Shown here piece by piece: positions 1 to 11,580 of a stretch of 64,000 nt of DNA. Under the pieces are notes generated by a model. It had not been told where the DNA came from. It was given only the letters and a program-made list of their open reading frames with translations, and did no database searches. This stretch comes from Zantedeschia hybrid cultivar. Lineage: Eukaryota; Streptophyta; Magnoliopsida; Alismatales; Araceae. The position numbers and the translations under genes are program-made. The DNA lies in assembly GCA_030544215.1 (NCBI GenBank), contig JARZZO010000008.1:17169114-17233113 (forward strand), read 5' to 3'. The number at the start of each line of letters is the position of its first letter. The first letter of the stretch is position 1.

Positions 1-335
1 ATAGGTTCAGCACAGTGTCTCCACACAAGTGACTTATGAGATCAGTCGCCCTCATCATATGAGCTGAAGTAACATATACTAGTCTATCCGGATGTTCGAT
101 GTCCTATCTCAAACATCCTATGACTAGAAACAATTAAGAACATGTGTTTATAAGTCTTCGGTCCCGTAATTATGATCTCATCATAATCCGAAGACTATTG
201 CACATGTTCATGGACTTCATCGTGATACGATAAACACAGATCGAATTAATTACACACAATGAATTATTGCCATTTATTAATAATCTGAATAAGTACATAG
301 TATCGGATTGGCTTTGAGACCATCTAATACTAACA
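1..335 (-). repeat. 3' LTR of the copia element (partial)
   Basis: In element sense this is the start of the 3' LTR, beginning with TG at 335 and running left out of the window. It aligns over its whole visible length with 2640-2968, differing by scattered substitutions, which points to moderate age of the insertion. Confidence 0.88.
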
Positions 336-386
336 ATCTCCACTTGGACTAAAGCCAATCACTTTTACACAGAATACCCATATTCT

Positions 387-2185
387 CTAAGTGACGCTCA
401 AAATATTTTGAGACAAAGACTTTGTAAGTAGATCTGATATGTTGTCGGTTGAGGGAACTCTTTCCACCACGACATCTCCTCGAGCTATAATCTCTCTGAT
501 CAGATGAAAGCGCCGCAGAATGTACTTCGACTTCTGATGAGACCTCGGCTCTTTCACTTGAGCAATCGCCCCATTGTTGTCACACAACAGTGGGACGGGA
601 CCAGATATGCTTTCCACCACACCAAGATTGCCGATGAATTTCTTCATCCATACAGCTTCCTTGGTGGCTTTAGCAGCAACAATATACTCGGCTTCCGTTG
701 TCGAATCAGCAGTGGTTTCCTACTTGGAACTTTTCCAGTTCATTGCCCTCTCGTTGAGTGTGAAAACAAAACCTGATGTTGACTTGTTGTCGTCAGGATC
801 AGACTGAAAACTCGAGTCAGTGTATCCATGCAGCTTTAAGTCCCCTCCTCCATAGACTAGAAATAGATCCTTAGTCCTTCTCAAGTACTTAAGGATACAT
901 TTCACAGCCTTCTAGTGTTCATCACTTGGATCTACCTGATGTCTGCTCGTAACACTTAGAGCATATGCTACATCAGGTCTGGTACATAGCATGGCATACA
1001 TGATGGACCATATGGCAGAAGCATAAGAGACTTTATCCATCACAGTCCTCTCTTCAGGTGTCTTGGGAGACTGACCTTTAGATAGTGAAATTCTATGTCT
1101 CATCGATATGAGACCTCTCTTGGAATTTTCCATGCAAAACCTTTTGACAATGGTTTCTATGTACATGGATTGGGTTAAAACTAGCATCTTCTTTTATCTA
1201 TCTCTATAGATCCGTATTCCTAATACGTAAGATGCTTCTCCCAAATCCTTCATAGAGAACTTCTTTGACATCCATATCTTTACTGATGACATCATTCTTA
1301 CATCATTCCCAATGAGTAGGATGTCGTCAACGTAAAGAATCAGAAATGTGATTGCGCTCCCACTATTTTTCTTGTATACACATGGCTCATCTTCATTCTT
1401 AATGAACCCATAAGATTTGATTGCCTCATCAAATCTTATGTTCCAGCTTCGAGAAGCTTGCTTCAGTCCATAAATGGACCTCTGCAACTTGCATACCATG
1501 TCTGGAGAGTTTTTGGATGTGAATCTTTCTGGTTGTATCATATACACCTCCTCCTCAATGTTTCCATTGAGGAAGGCAGTCTTCACATCCATCTGTCAGA
1601 TTTCATAATCATGGTAGGCAGCAATGGCGAGAAGAATTCTGATATACTTAATCGTAGCAACGAGTGAAATGGTTTCGTCATAGTCAACACCTTGTCTTTG
1701 ACGATAGCCTTTCGCCACTAATCTTTCTTTATAAGTCTCAATACGTCCATCTGCACCGATCTTTCTTTTAAAGATCCATTTGTAACCGATGGGTACTATA
1801 CCATCGGGTAAATCTTCCAAATTCCAAACTTAGTTGATGTACATGGACTGTATTTCAGAATTCATAGCTTCCCGCCATTTTCCGGCCTCTGGTGTTTCAA
1901 TGGCCTCCTGACAAGTCTTAGGATCATCATCCTCATTATAGAGCATCCTTGAACCATGTAAATTAATATGTCCCACATATCTTTCTAGTGGTTTAGGTAC
2001 TCTTTCAGACCTACGAGGTTCCTGTGTATTATTTTGAACAGGTTCAGAAACTGACGGTTCATCTAATGAACTATTACAAGTTTGTGGGTCTGGAATTTCT
2101 TACATAATTACTTTACTCCCACTGTCCTTCTGGAGAATATAATCTTCTTCCAGAAAGACAGCTCTCCTGGCCACAAACATCTTTT
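387..2185 (-). pseudogene. Ty1-copia pol remnant (integrase end, reverse transcriptase, RNase H)
   Basis: Reading leftwards: the integrase tail begins with residues QKMFVARRAVFLEED near 2185. The Pro-rich spacer follows. Reverse transcriptase starts with W/YKWIFKRK and LVAKGYRQRQGVDYDET (about 1780-1680), then MDVKTAFLNG (from 1592) and the catalytic YVDDILLIGND motif (about 1335-1305). RNase H shows DSSFQSDPDDNKSTSGFVF (about 815-755) and the terminal DNNGAIAQVKEP segment (about 580-545). Stops interrupt the frame near 2102, 1832, 1594, 1193, 911 and 718. All fall at positions where the family has a residue, so this is a decayed gene rather than a spliced one. In a live element it would copy the RNA and cut integrated ends. 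Confidence 0.9.
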
Positions 2186-2189
2186 GTTC

Positions 2190-2968
2190 GCGAACGTTCC
2201 CGAATCGACCTAGGGTATGGTTTACTGTTAAACCCTATTCGGTCGATTCACTTGAATCAGATGTCGCTAATATGAATCTGATAACTCCTTATCGAATACA
2301 GAGTCTGCCCTAACCAGGGACTTTAAACGCATCATTTCCGGAACGTTCTCTCTCAAACTGCCAAGAGCGGATTATCCCGTATTGAACACACAATTACCTT
2401 CAAGGGAATTTCCCTGAATCCAATCGCTTGACTTATTGATAACCCATGGTTAGAGATTCGTTAGTCAAGGTCAAAGTTCAGAAACCTACCAACAAGATAT
2501 CATTGGTGTCTCAGGTCCAAGGATCATTTACGCAACCATGACAAAAGAATCGAGCTGGTTAACAATGAGGTGTTTACCATCCAGCGATTCATAGTCGGAT
2601 CAGTTCAGTGAACTCATTCATCAATGAGCACCTACAGGTCCAGCATAGTGTCTCCACTCAAGTGACTTATAGGATCAGTCACCCTCATCATATGAGCTGA
2701 AGTAACCTATACTAGTCTATCCGGATGTTCGATGTCCTATCTCCAACATCCTATGACTAGGAACAATTAAGAATATGTGTTTATAAGTCTTCAGTCCCGT
2801 AATTATGATCTCATCATAATCCGAAGACTGTTGCACATGTTCATAGACTTCATCGTGATACGATAAACATAGATCGAATTAATTGCACACAATGAATTAT
2901 TGTCATTTATTAATAATCTGAATCAGTACATAGTATCGGATTGACTTTAAGACCATCTAATACTAACA
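2190..2968 (-). repeat. 5' LTR of the copia element, truncated at its inner end
   Basis: The outer end is TG at 2968 in element sense, and the first 330 bp match the left LTR. Related sequence in the plus-strand LTR from 4250 continues several hundred bases further (TATA box near 5258), so this copy has lost its promoter-proximal and U5 part. It joins pol directly around the palindrome GTTCGCGAAC near 2187-2196. Confidence 0.8.
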
Positions 2969-3117
2969 GTATTTTGTTTAAAACCATATTTTTTCCCGCT
3001 TTGGAGCATGTTTAAGAGATTTTTGGGGTGAAAATACTAATTGCATGTAATGAAGAATTGTGAGTTTTTAATGGGTATTTAGGTTCTCCTCCTCCCTCTC
3101 TATTTTTATGGTGTTTT

Positions 3118-3545
3118 GTGAGAATTTGGAGGAGAAATCCCGTTTTGGAACTCAGGGGAGGCCGGAGGAGAACCTGTCTGTCAGGATTAAAAGGCGTCTG
3201 GGGACAGCGACGTCATTTAAAAGGCGGCTTCCACCCACAACGTCATTTAACCCCAGATAACAGACTCTGTCTCTGGATTGAAAACCGTCCAAAGACAGCG
3301 ACGCCTTTTAAACGGCAACTTCCGTGCACGACACTTTTTTGGTTCAGATCACCCCGAGGCATGTCTCTGTTTTTGTCGTTATTAGGCGACCAGGGACAGC
3401 GACGCCTTTTAAACGGCGACCCATTTTCACGACGTGTTTTAGGCCTTCTTCCGACGCCAAATTTCACATGAACTAGTTTAGGAGTGTTGAATGACGTCGG
3501 CCTTGGGCGACGCGATTCAAGACAGAATCTCATTAATTCTTGCAA
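3118..3545. repeat. Degenerate subterminal-type repeats around GACAGCGACG
   Basis: GACAGCGACG occurs at about 3203, 3293 and 3395, each followed by a partly palindromic TTTAAA-centred segment (GCCTTTTAAACGGC in the last two). Such short GC-rich repeats with TTTAAA centres are common in subterminal regions of plant CACTA elements, but I found no convincing CACTA terminus, so the class is only a suggestion. Open frames across this stretch have no recognisable product. Confidence 0.4.
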
Positions 3546-3599
3546 TTAACATGTGTTTACATTGATAGATAGTTTGGTTAATTGCATATTTGATAACAT

Positions 3600-4249
3600 A
3601 CTTGGGGACGATGATTTCTACGTGATCGGATCACACCGTGTTGTGTTTTGTGCGATCGTGGACCTAGAATGACAGTTGTTAGCGTTTAGGCACCCCATGT
3701 TGGTGTGGGAGTGACACGACGGCGGTGTGGGAGTGTGGGGTGACGCCTAGAAAGAGGATCACCTGGTGTACCCCGGGATATAGCTAGTACCGGTGTGGGA
3801 GTGGTACATTTAGAGTGTCACTCGTACTGGGGGAAGCAGAACCACCTTGAGCCAGGTCAGGCCGGAGTAGCCAGTGTGTTATCCGAGGGATTGCTGTTTG
3901 GTCTCAGCGGGTCGGTGTTTTCCGCGTTCGGCTGTGTGACTTGTGTGTTTAACCGAGACGCTAGGTGTGGACTCCGTGGTAGTTTCATAATCGTACATGT
4001 TACTGTTATAAATGCGTGTATTTTATATCGAAAATTGTGTTATTGCTTTATTTAGTTAAATTACCTATATTTGTGTACTGTATTTGTGGGTGTGTGAGTG
4101 GGTGGTGGGGATCGAAGGATCCCTACTAAGTCTTTTTCGATGAGACTCACCCCTGCAGTTTTCATGTGAGGGTTCCAGGCAGGCGTAGCGAGGAGAGTGC
4201 TGCCTTGGGTTGCGTGTCAGCAGCCGCTATTTCGGGTGATTGATATAGG
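3600..4249 (+). repeat. Ty3-gypsy-like LTR fragment (left part)
   Basis: The stretch carries repeated GGTGTGGGAGTG phrases and the motif GAGACTCACCCCTGCAG near 4143. That resembles the 3' portion of chromovirus LTRs. It stops abruptly where the copia-type LTR starts at 4250. The right part may resume before 6064. The assignment rests on remembered family resemblance, so it is tentative. Confidence 0.4.
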
Positions 4250-5770
4250 TGTCCTCTAAGCCAATCATTAGGCACCTATTTCAATCTGGTTCACCAATAA
4301 ATGGCACTAAATTCATTATGTAGATTGGCATATTTATATTTACGCATAATGAAGTCCATGAATATGTGCAATAGTCATCAGATTATGATGAGATCATAAT
4401 AATGAGACTGATAACTAATAAACACATATTCTCAATTGTTCATAGTCGTAGGATGTTTGAGAAGGACATCAAACATCCGGTTAGACTAGTATAGGTTATT
4501 CCAGCTCATATGATGAGGGTGACTGATCTCGTTAGTTACTAGTGTGGAGACACAATGGTAAACCTGTAGGTGCTCATTGGGGAATGAGTTCACTGAACTG
4601 ATCTGACATGAATCGCCGAATGGTAATTTACCTGACTGTCAATCGGCTTGATTCATCGTCACAGTAGCGTGGTTGATCCTTGGACTTGAGACACCAAAGA
4701 CACCTTGTCGGTGGACTTCTTGACTTTGACCTTGACCTACGAATCCAGCGGAAGACCTTCGAAGGTGATTGTGTGTTCAATAAAGGATCGTTCGCTCTCA
4801 GGTAACTGGAGAGAGAATGCTCTAGAGTAGATCCGCAGGAGTCTCTGGCTAGAGCAGAAACAATATCAGAAAAGTGGTTTTCGGATATTGTAAAGCGGAG
4901 TTTGATTCAAGTGAGTTGACACTCTAGGGTTTGACAGTTGACCATATCCTAGGTTAACTCGAGAGCATTGTGCGAACGAAGGATTATAGCCACGTGGTAA
5001 CTGTGGACGGACAGGTTCCATGAGTGGGTTGCTGAACCCCATTACCTTCCGGAATCATGCGGTGTTGCTTGGCACCCAACTTGATTAGAAGTCCGACCGA
5101 ATTCACATGCGATGTCAATTCGGTTAAGTAATTAGTTAATATCTATATATTAATTAATTACTATAAGTCAATAACTAGTTATTGGACTTAACGGGCTGAA
5201 AACCGGACTGGTAAATGGGCCTAGAGGGTAACACGCAATAAGATTCTCAGTCGGTGGTATATAAGTGGGATTTATATTAACTCGGGGACTTTTGTGAAAA
5301 GTCGCGCCGACTTAATATATATACACACTGTTGAGAAACCCTGGGCCAAGCTCCAGGATTTCCCTTGCTGGCCGTCATCCCCCCCTTTCTCTCTCCTCCT
5401 CTGGGCGTCCCGTTCGAGGCGCCAGAAAAGCTTCCGTCTCCGCCACGTGTGATTCCCGAAAGTTGGGAATTCCCGTCGGCGGGATTTTCGCAATCGTTGC
5501 GGCGACGGATCTTCAGCGAGCGAGCTGATACGGACGAGGGATCGAGGACGAACCACCGCGGAGGATCGCGTGGATACCGCTGGAGGCCGGACGGTTGTGC
5601 GGCTTGCGGCATCACCTCGACGGAACCGAAACGGAAGCGGATTCGAATCCGCGCACGGTAATTAGATTCCAACCCGGTTTTTCGATTTGCGTTTTTCGTT
5701 CCGAATCGGATCAGCGGGCATCGGGTGGTTTAATTTTTGTTCTTCGTTTCCGCTGCGTTCTTCGCGTCCC
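4250..5770 (+). repeat. Copia-type LTR, plus strand, related to the left element
   Basis: It begins TGTCCTCTAAGCCAATCA at 4250 and aligns with the minus-strand copia LTR read in sense: shared blocks include the ATGATGAGGGTGACTGATC stretch near 4511 and the GTAGGTGCTCATTG block near 4567. A TATA box (GGTATATAAG) lies near 5256. The right boundary is uncertain; CCAACA near 5770 is a possible LTR end. No pol or second LTR follows, so this is a solo LTR or a fragment. I could not find a matching 5-bp target duplication. Confidence 0.65.
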
Positions 5771-5799
5771 GCCCAGATCCCAACACCGGGGTATGTTCC

Positions 5800-6064
5800 G
5801 AAGTAGTTGTTATTTCCTTTTTTGGCATGTAGGCTTAATTATTTCTTTTTCAGTTGGAGTATGTAATTATTTGCTGAGTCGAGTTGAATTGTAATAATTT
5901 TTAATTTCTGCACTTCCTTTACAATTCGATGTGATGTGGATATTTAGCTTAATTTATCATTTATTTCCCAGACTTATCGAGATCCTGGTTTGACTTCAAA
6001 TTTAATGATTCGGTACCCATTTAGTAATCGGATCTCCGATTATAGGGTGGCGGGTCGTTACAAG
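5800..6064 (+). repeat. Ty3-gypsy-like LTR end
   Basis: The stretch ends ATCGGATCTCCGATTATAG followed by GGTGGCGGGTCGTTACA at 6064. The same end occurs in reverse orientation at 47604 (TGTAATGCCCCGCTACC then the complement of the ATCGGATCTCCGATTAT block), so two copies of one LTR family are present in the window. Confidence 0.6.
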
Positions 6065-7380
6065 TTGCGAGGCCAGGGGCAGTGCCCGTGACCCTTTTGC
6101 GGCATTCACTGACTGTGAAGAGCGCCTGGCAGGGGCGTGGCACGTCTTGGATAACCCTGTGACCCCCGTCACGAGGGCCGGTCTCAAACTGACAAATATG
6201 TTAAGCAACGAATAACCGTTTAGCCAGCTAACATGAACCCTTGATCACATCTGGCGAAAATAAAAAAAGAGAGAAAGAGAAGAGAGGGCTAACATGAACC
6301 ACAATGGCAAAAGTATGTTATATTATTATAGGGTAGCGGCGTATAAGATAGTAAAAGAAAAAAAATGCTCATCCTAAGTCGCTCAGCCTATGAAGCATAC
6401 AGCGGCCGCCTCCCTTGCCGTACGAGCAACGGACCACATGGATCTCCGTTGCACTGGCCTCCACTTGGGTTCCGCTCTCCTTCGACAAGCGGTGTAGGCA
6501 CGGACAACCCGTCGCGTAGCAGTGCCTCGTCAGTGATCTGCATGCGGATGATGATAGAAGGCCTCACTAAGATAAGGGAGAGAACTTGCACGCCCATGTA
6601 CGGCAGTAGGGATATCCCCTGTTCAAGGGGGTCACCAACATAAAGGTTTTGGAAGGTAGGGGAGAAAGGCCATTCCTTTTAAGGAGCTCCCTCGACCCAA
6701 AAGAGGGAACCCTTCCACCCTGCATGGGAGGATACAGAACTCAGAGCTAGTGGCGTCTTCTCCCTAGCTTTGAACTGAATAAAGTCGCGAGCACCTAGGC
6801 CGGCGCACACTGGGCACAAAAGAGGTGACAAAATATGTCCATTGTCGCCTCGAGTGACCCATATCCCAAATTAAAGTGGTAAAACTGATGGCCATCCTCT
6901 AGGAATTTAGCAACAACTGAGCAGGAGCAATCTGAAAGTGCTACAACAGTTGCTCAATGAAGGTTGGCACGGGCAGTCTGAACCTTACTCAAACATAGTT
7001 GCATGAGCAGCGAATGAGTCCTAACGCTCCGAAAAAATGTGATCTACACTAGATGACACCACCAAGTGGTACTTACCTGGAATGTAATAGGCCTCCCAAA
7101 CTTTAGCAAGGAACTATGATGTCACCCGCATGGGCCCCATGGCATCACGATTCTCAACAATCTTCGCAGTGCAATCTATTATCTCTATCGAAATTCAGGA
7201 TTAGGGGGATATAAAGCATCCGACGAAGCCTAAACATCGCACCTTACCCATTTTGAAGAGACACAACAGGCGAGGCAACTCCTCGGGAACTCACGACATG
7301 AATGTCGAAGGGCGCCAGCCAAGTAACGCATGCAGAAAATACAAATCGCTCCTTGCCGTATGGAATACGCCAGGAAGCAA
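6065..7380. other. Unassigned intergenic sequence
   Basis: Short open frames only, none with a recognisable domain. The composition is mixed, with GC-rich patches around 6400-6600 and 7240-7380. No terminal repeats were found. Confidence 0.5.
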
Positions 7381-7383
7381 AGA

Positions 7384-7405
7384 GGGGGGGGGGGGGGGGG
7401 GGGGG
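7384..7405 (+). repeat. 22-base G homopolymer
   Basis: An uninterrupted run of 22 G residues, flanked by AGA and CAAG. Such runs are rare, replicate and sequence poorly, and the exact length should be treated as uncertain. Confidence 0.9.
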
Positions 7406-7519
7406 CAAGTGAAGGAGATGATTTTTTTCCTGACCTAAATAGCCAATGGGCCAGCCCAATAACCCTACTTGTAAATTATCATATCTATGTGGGCTCACAC
7501 CTCGCTAATGCAAGCTAAA

Positions 7520-8225
7520 GCCATCTTGCATAGAACTCAGCCCAAACCCAATTTGGAGATGTACCTAAGAGCTAGGACCCCTTACGATCTTAACAGTGAG
7601 TGCGGGGGCCATAGGGTTTCGAATTCACTCCCTAACCATATATCCAGACTTATCTAACCTGATCGAAGGTCTTATTGAAAGGCGACTCTGACTAGAAGAT
7701 CTTGCTTCCCTTAGCCCAATCCAACCACGACTCAGAATGGGTGAAGGCAGATTCAAGGGTCCGAATATACTCCCTAACCATATATCCAGACTTACCTGAT
7801 GCGATCGAAGGTCTTATCGAAAGATAGCTCGGACTAGAAGACCTCGCTTCCCTTAGCCCAATTTGACTACTCAAACGGGTGAAGGCAAATTTAAGGATCT
7901 AACACAAGTTTGGCCTCCCAAAAGCAGCCCTTTCTAACTCATGAATTGTTCTTGAAACCCTACTTTCTTGAACGAGGATAGTTCTAACAGGGCTTCGCAT
8001 CACTATATAAGGACTCCCTAGTTCAACAAACGGAGGTATGCATGAACCAACCCAATCCCGCTCTGCTTCTTTTCAGAATCCCTAGTCTCCTTACTTAAGC
8101 ATCATAGGGAGATCGTCTGAATCATCGGAGGTCCTTAACGGTATTCTCTTTTACAAGAACAGTTGAATTCCGGCCCTCTAATTACAAGAAGAGGATTCTA
8201 ATCATGGTGGACGAGATTTCAACCC
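7520..8225 (+). repeat. LTR-like sequence, possibly Ty3-gypsy Tat/Athila group
   Basis: A TATA box (ACTATATAAGG) near 8001 is followed 90-140 bp later by CTTACTTAAGCATCATAGGGAG and CATCGGAGG, a layout typical of transcribed regions of Tat-group LTRs (TTAAGCATCGGAG-type phrases). It contains the 143-bp tandem duplication listed separately. No coding region follows, so it is a solo LTR or fragment. Boundaries are approximate. Confidence 0.45.
7626..7900 (+). repeat. Tandem duplication, period 143 bp
   Basis: ACTCCCTAACCATATATCCAG begins at 7626 and again at 7769, and the two units stay alignable (GATCGAAGGTCTTAT, TCCCTTAGCCCAAT, GGGTGAAGGCA) to about 7900 with many substitutions. Confidence 0.85.
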
Positions 8226-9540
8226 GTCATACCTAATTTAAGATCTATTTTGTGTCTTTTCTAAAATTAAACAACTGAATTATCATTGCACAATAATTTT
8301 GGTGTTCGTAAAATCTTAAGCCCTTATGGTCCCTTACATAAAAATCCCGCTGTATAAAAATCAAAATCGTGAGTGATACATTGATTAGGAACGTTAAGAG
8401 CGAGGAAGGAGTATATGTATCAGCCCACATAAAGTCTAATTAAAACCGCCTAATTCAAACAAGCCCGTAAGAGAGCTCAATCGCTAATGCATGTCCCTGT
8501 CAAAAGAGAGACATCCTGCCAACTCGTTGACACACTGGGGTCCCTTCAAACTTGCGGATGTTGCAGAGGCCAAGTCCTTACTTGGGAAATACGGCATTCT
8601 CTCTGGAAAGATACATTTCTCTCGAAAAGGTTGCTATTTAATTTAGCACCCAAAACTTATAGTATTGTTCTGTTTTAGGGTCGATTCTTGACTTAAGCAT
8701 CAAAGCTTTCTTTCTTAAGATCACGTTTGTTGTTGTAGAATGTTTTTTTTTTCTCTCCTACCAAACTAACAAATCTTCATTGGGGTAAAGCATGATCCCA
8801 CAGCCATAAATTAACAGTGACTAGTTTCTGACCTCCATGAAAGCAAATCATAAATTTGAATCTTTTAAAAATCTCTCCTAAGCTCGTATTTCGTTTGTGA
8901 ATTAAACCTCGATTTCTAGCTTCCCAATCTCATAAATGAACGGAAGTCCAAATCAACTGATTAAATCATGATATTATAACAGTTTGCCACAGTTACGTGT
9001 ACAACCATAAGTGGATGTCGAAAACTAATTTTTGAACCCTATTCAAAAAATAATTCAGTGCAAACGGATCAGAAAAAAGTGGATGTTTCACCATATCCCC
9101 TTCAGATAGGAAAATTGAAATACATGCCACAATGTCCGAATTTTTCATATAAACCTTAAAAGGTAAAAAAGGATAACACACTTAACTCGTACTTTCTATG
9201 TTCTCACATGCTTCCCTATTCCTCCCCCCTCCTCTCTCGCTGTGTGTGGGCATGCACACGTGCATTACCGCTATACTATCAGGCTCAATTTGCACCCTGT
9301 CACAGTATTTTGTAGGGTCGCAATAAGTTCGCTTGCAACAACCACATCCGAACAATATGATATAAGATTTCCAATATAATGGAGTGTGTGGTTGCTTTAT
9401 AATGGGATGTTTTTTTATAAATATATATTTTTATACTGAAAAGTTATTAAAATGAGTGTTTGAAAACACTATCGAAATATATTTTGATAAAATTATTCAC
9501 TCACAAAATAAGATTAAAAAAAAAAAGAGGGTAGACCCTC
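8226..9540. other. Unassigned AT-rich intergenic sequence
   Basis: No gene, terminal repeat or tandem array recognised. Open frames are short and without known motifs. Confidence 0.5.
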
Positions 9541-9885
9541 TTTTGTTTTTTGTCACGGTCGCACGAAACCAACTCGCAGGGCACCTCGCCTCTGCTACTT
9601 CAGTTCTTCCCCTACCTGCCCTGCCCTTCGCCAGATCCGCCCCCGCTTACCTCCGGGCGATCAAGCCTTGCCTGGTACCCAGCCCTTGCTGTCGCCTCAG
9701 CTCTGCCCCCCTTGAACGCCCTGCCCAAGCCGCCGCTGAATCCTCCCCATCGCCCTCCCGTCGTCACCACCGCCAGATCAGCCTCCGTCGATTGCCCCGT
9801 CCTTGCTTTTGCCTTGGATCTGCCGCCGCCCGCCGCCTTGCCCTTGTCACTGCCTCTAATCCGCCCCGATTTGCTGCCCCACCAA

Positions 9886-10335
9886 TCAACCCATGCCCTC
9901 GCCAGCGCAGGATCCAACCCTCGATGCCGCTGCATCTCCACACCATGGCGCCTGGATTCCCGCAGGTGAGAGTGTGTCAAAAAGCTCAGAACGGGAGGCG
10001 ATGTTGCCATTGGACATGAAGGTAGAGATGAGGAGGCGCTTGTTGACGGTGGCGCAATAGTCGAGCAGGCGGAGCATATTGCAGTGCAAGACAAGGACGA
10101 TCATCTCCGCTTCCATGCAGAGCCGCACCTTGCCAAAGGAGCACACATCCTTGAGTTGCTCCAACGCCACCATGGTCCCATCTGCCAACTGCCCCTTGTA
10201 CACGTTCCCGAAGGTGCCCGCAGCTTCCGCAGCCTGAAATGGCGCAACTCCGTCACCACCGCCCTTCCTCATCCCCCTCTGCAACCCCATACCAAAGACT
10301 CTGACCAGATGCAGCCAAACACGACCTCTAACCAA
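9886..10335 (-). pseudogene. Degraded receptor-like kinase fragment (SERK/NIK-like kinase N-lobe)
   Basis: About 84 residues encoded by 9967-10218 match the N-lobe of plant LRR receptor kinases. GTFGNVYKGQLADGT is the glycine loop, followed by VALEQLKDV, then EMIVLVLHCNMLRLL, and RLLISTFMSNGNIASR, which matches the RLLVYPYMxNGSVASR stretch of NIK/SERK-type kinases. The ATP-binding lysine of the usual VAVKRLK is replaced by Glu, and no C-lobe, transmembrane or LRR segment is nearby. It is therefore a non-functional fragment, flanked on its left by GC-rich Pro/Ala-type sequence (9550-9960). Possibly a retroposed or transposon-captured gene piece; I found no clear terminal repeats. Confidence 0.7.
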
Positions 10336-10928
10336 GGCCCAGCATAATTTTGGCCAAACACAATAATTAGAAACACTATAATTTTAAAAATAATCACGAA
10401 TTTTAATTTTTTTATATTTTTTTATCATGAATCTATGTAAAAATTTACCACTTCTTAGTAACATTGTGATACAATAACTATTATCTATAGCATTATATGG
10501 CATGTTGTCCACGCCAAAGTGCTACCACCACTCTGCTATATGTAATTATTCGGCCATTATGTAATATGGATCGTTATGTCTAAAGTGTGTACACATCGCA
10601 ATTGTCCTTTTAACTTAATCCATTTGCGTATTGAAGGCTATTAGTTCTATGTCAAGTAGCTTAGATCACAATGATTCTTCCTTTGTTACCGAGTAAGGGT
10701 ATTTTTGGTGCAAGTTTTAATTTGAACTTCTGCATATTTCAGCTTAATCATGTTGAGGGAAACATGTTGAAACTAAGAAACTATTTATGTAGTCTTTTAG
10801 CTTTTAGTTAAAGATTCTAAATTAAATTTTTGTAAATTAAAAAGAAAGTTGTTTGAGAAAGTTTAACTTCCTAAATTGAAAATAAAGTTATTGAATAAAG
10901 TTTAAGTAGAAGTATAGTTATTTAAAAT

Positions 10929-11580
10929 TAAGGGATTTTTGTAAATAACCCCTAACGGATTTGTATTTATAGGTAACCCCTCTACATAGTTCATATTTGT
11001 GTATAATCTCTTTAGTTATGAGATTTGTTTTGAATTTCATCTGAGTTAAAATATTATTACTCTACATAAAATAAAATAAAATTGATATTAAATATATACA
11101 AGCTTACAAGTATATATTTACGAAATTTTTCTTGTGAAGTATTTGTATTTTAACTCAGGATATTATTAGTATTTTCATTTAATAGTATTCCGATATTTTA
11201 TGTAAGTAATCTCTTTAGCTATAAGATTTGTTTTAAATTTCACTTGAGTTAAAATATTTTTACTCTACATAAAATAAAAATAGTTTTTTGATATTAAATA
11301 TATACAAGCTTATAAGTATATATTTATGAAATTTTCTTGTGAAGTATTTGTATTTTAACTCAAGATATTATTAGTATTTTTGTTTAATAATATTCGGATA
11401 TTTTATGTAAGGTAATCATATTTTAATTTAGGTAAAATACAAAGTAAATCCATATAATTGTGGGAGTTATATGCAAATAGCATCACAGTTAAAAGAGTTT
11501 ATATGCAAATATGAATCATAAACGAGGTTATCTACAAATATGATTTTTGTAGGAGGTTATTTGCAAAGGTCTTTCAATTA
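10929..11580. repeat. MITE-like sequence with long imperfect inverted ends and an internal duplication
   Basis: The left side (GGATTTTTGTAAATAACCCC, then GGATTTGTATTTATAGGTAACC) is mirrored at the right by complementary sequence ending GGTTATTTGCAAAGGTC. Inside, a unit of 204 bp starting TAATCTCTTTAG is present twice (11004-11207 and 11208 to about 11412). No confident target duplication was seen. Confidence 0.5.

Larger units (their letters stand above)
1..2968 (-). mobile_element. Internally deleted Ty1-copia LTR retrotransposon, truncated by window edge
   Basis: The element reads on the minus strand. Two near-identical LTR portions (1-335 and about 2190-2968) flank a partial pol region. 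Each LTR begins, in element sense, with TGTTAGTATTAGATGG (at 335 and 2968), and the inner one is preceded by a purine-rich tract (AAGTGGAGAT) acting as polypurine tract. The interior holds only the end of integrase, reverse transcriptase and RNase H; gag, protease and most of integrase are missing, and so is any primer-binding site. The left LTR runs off the window, so the target duplication cannot be checked. Several in-frame stops show it is inactive. The family is clear; the exact deletion point near 2190-2205 is inferred. Confidence 0.9.
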
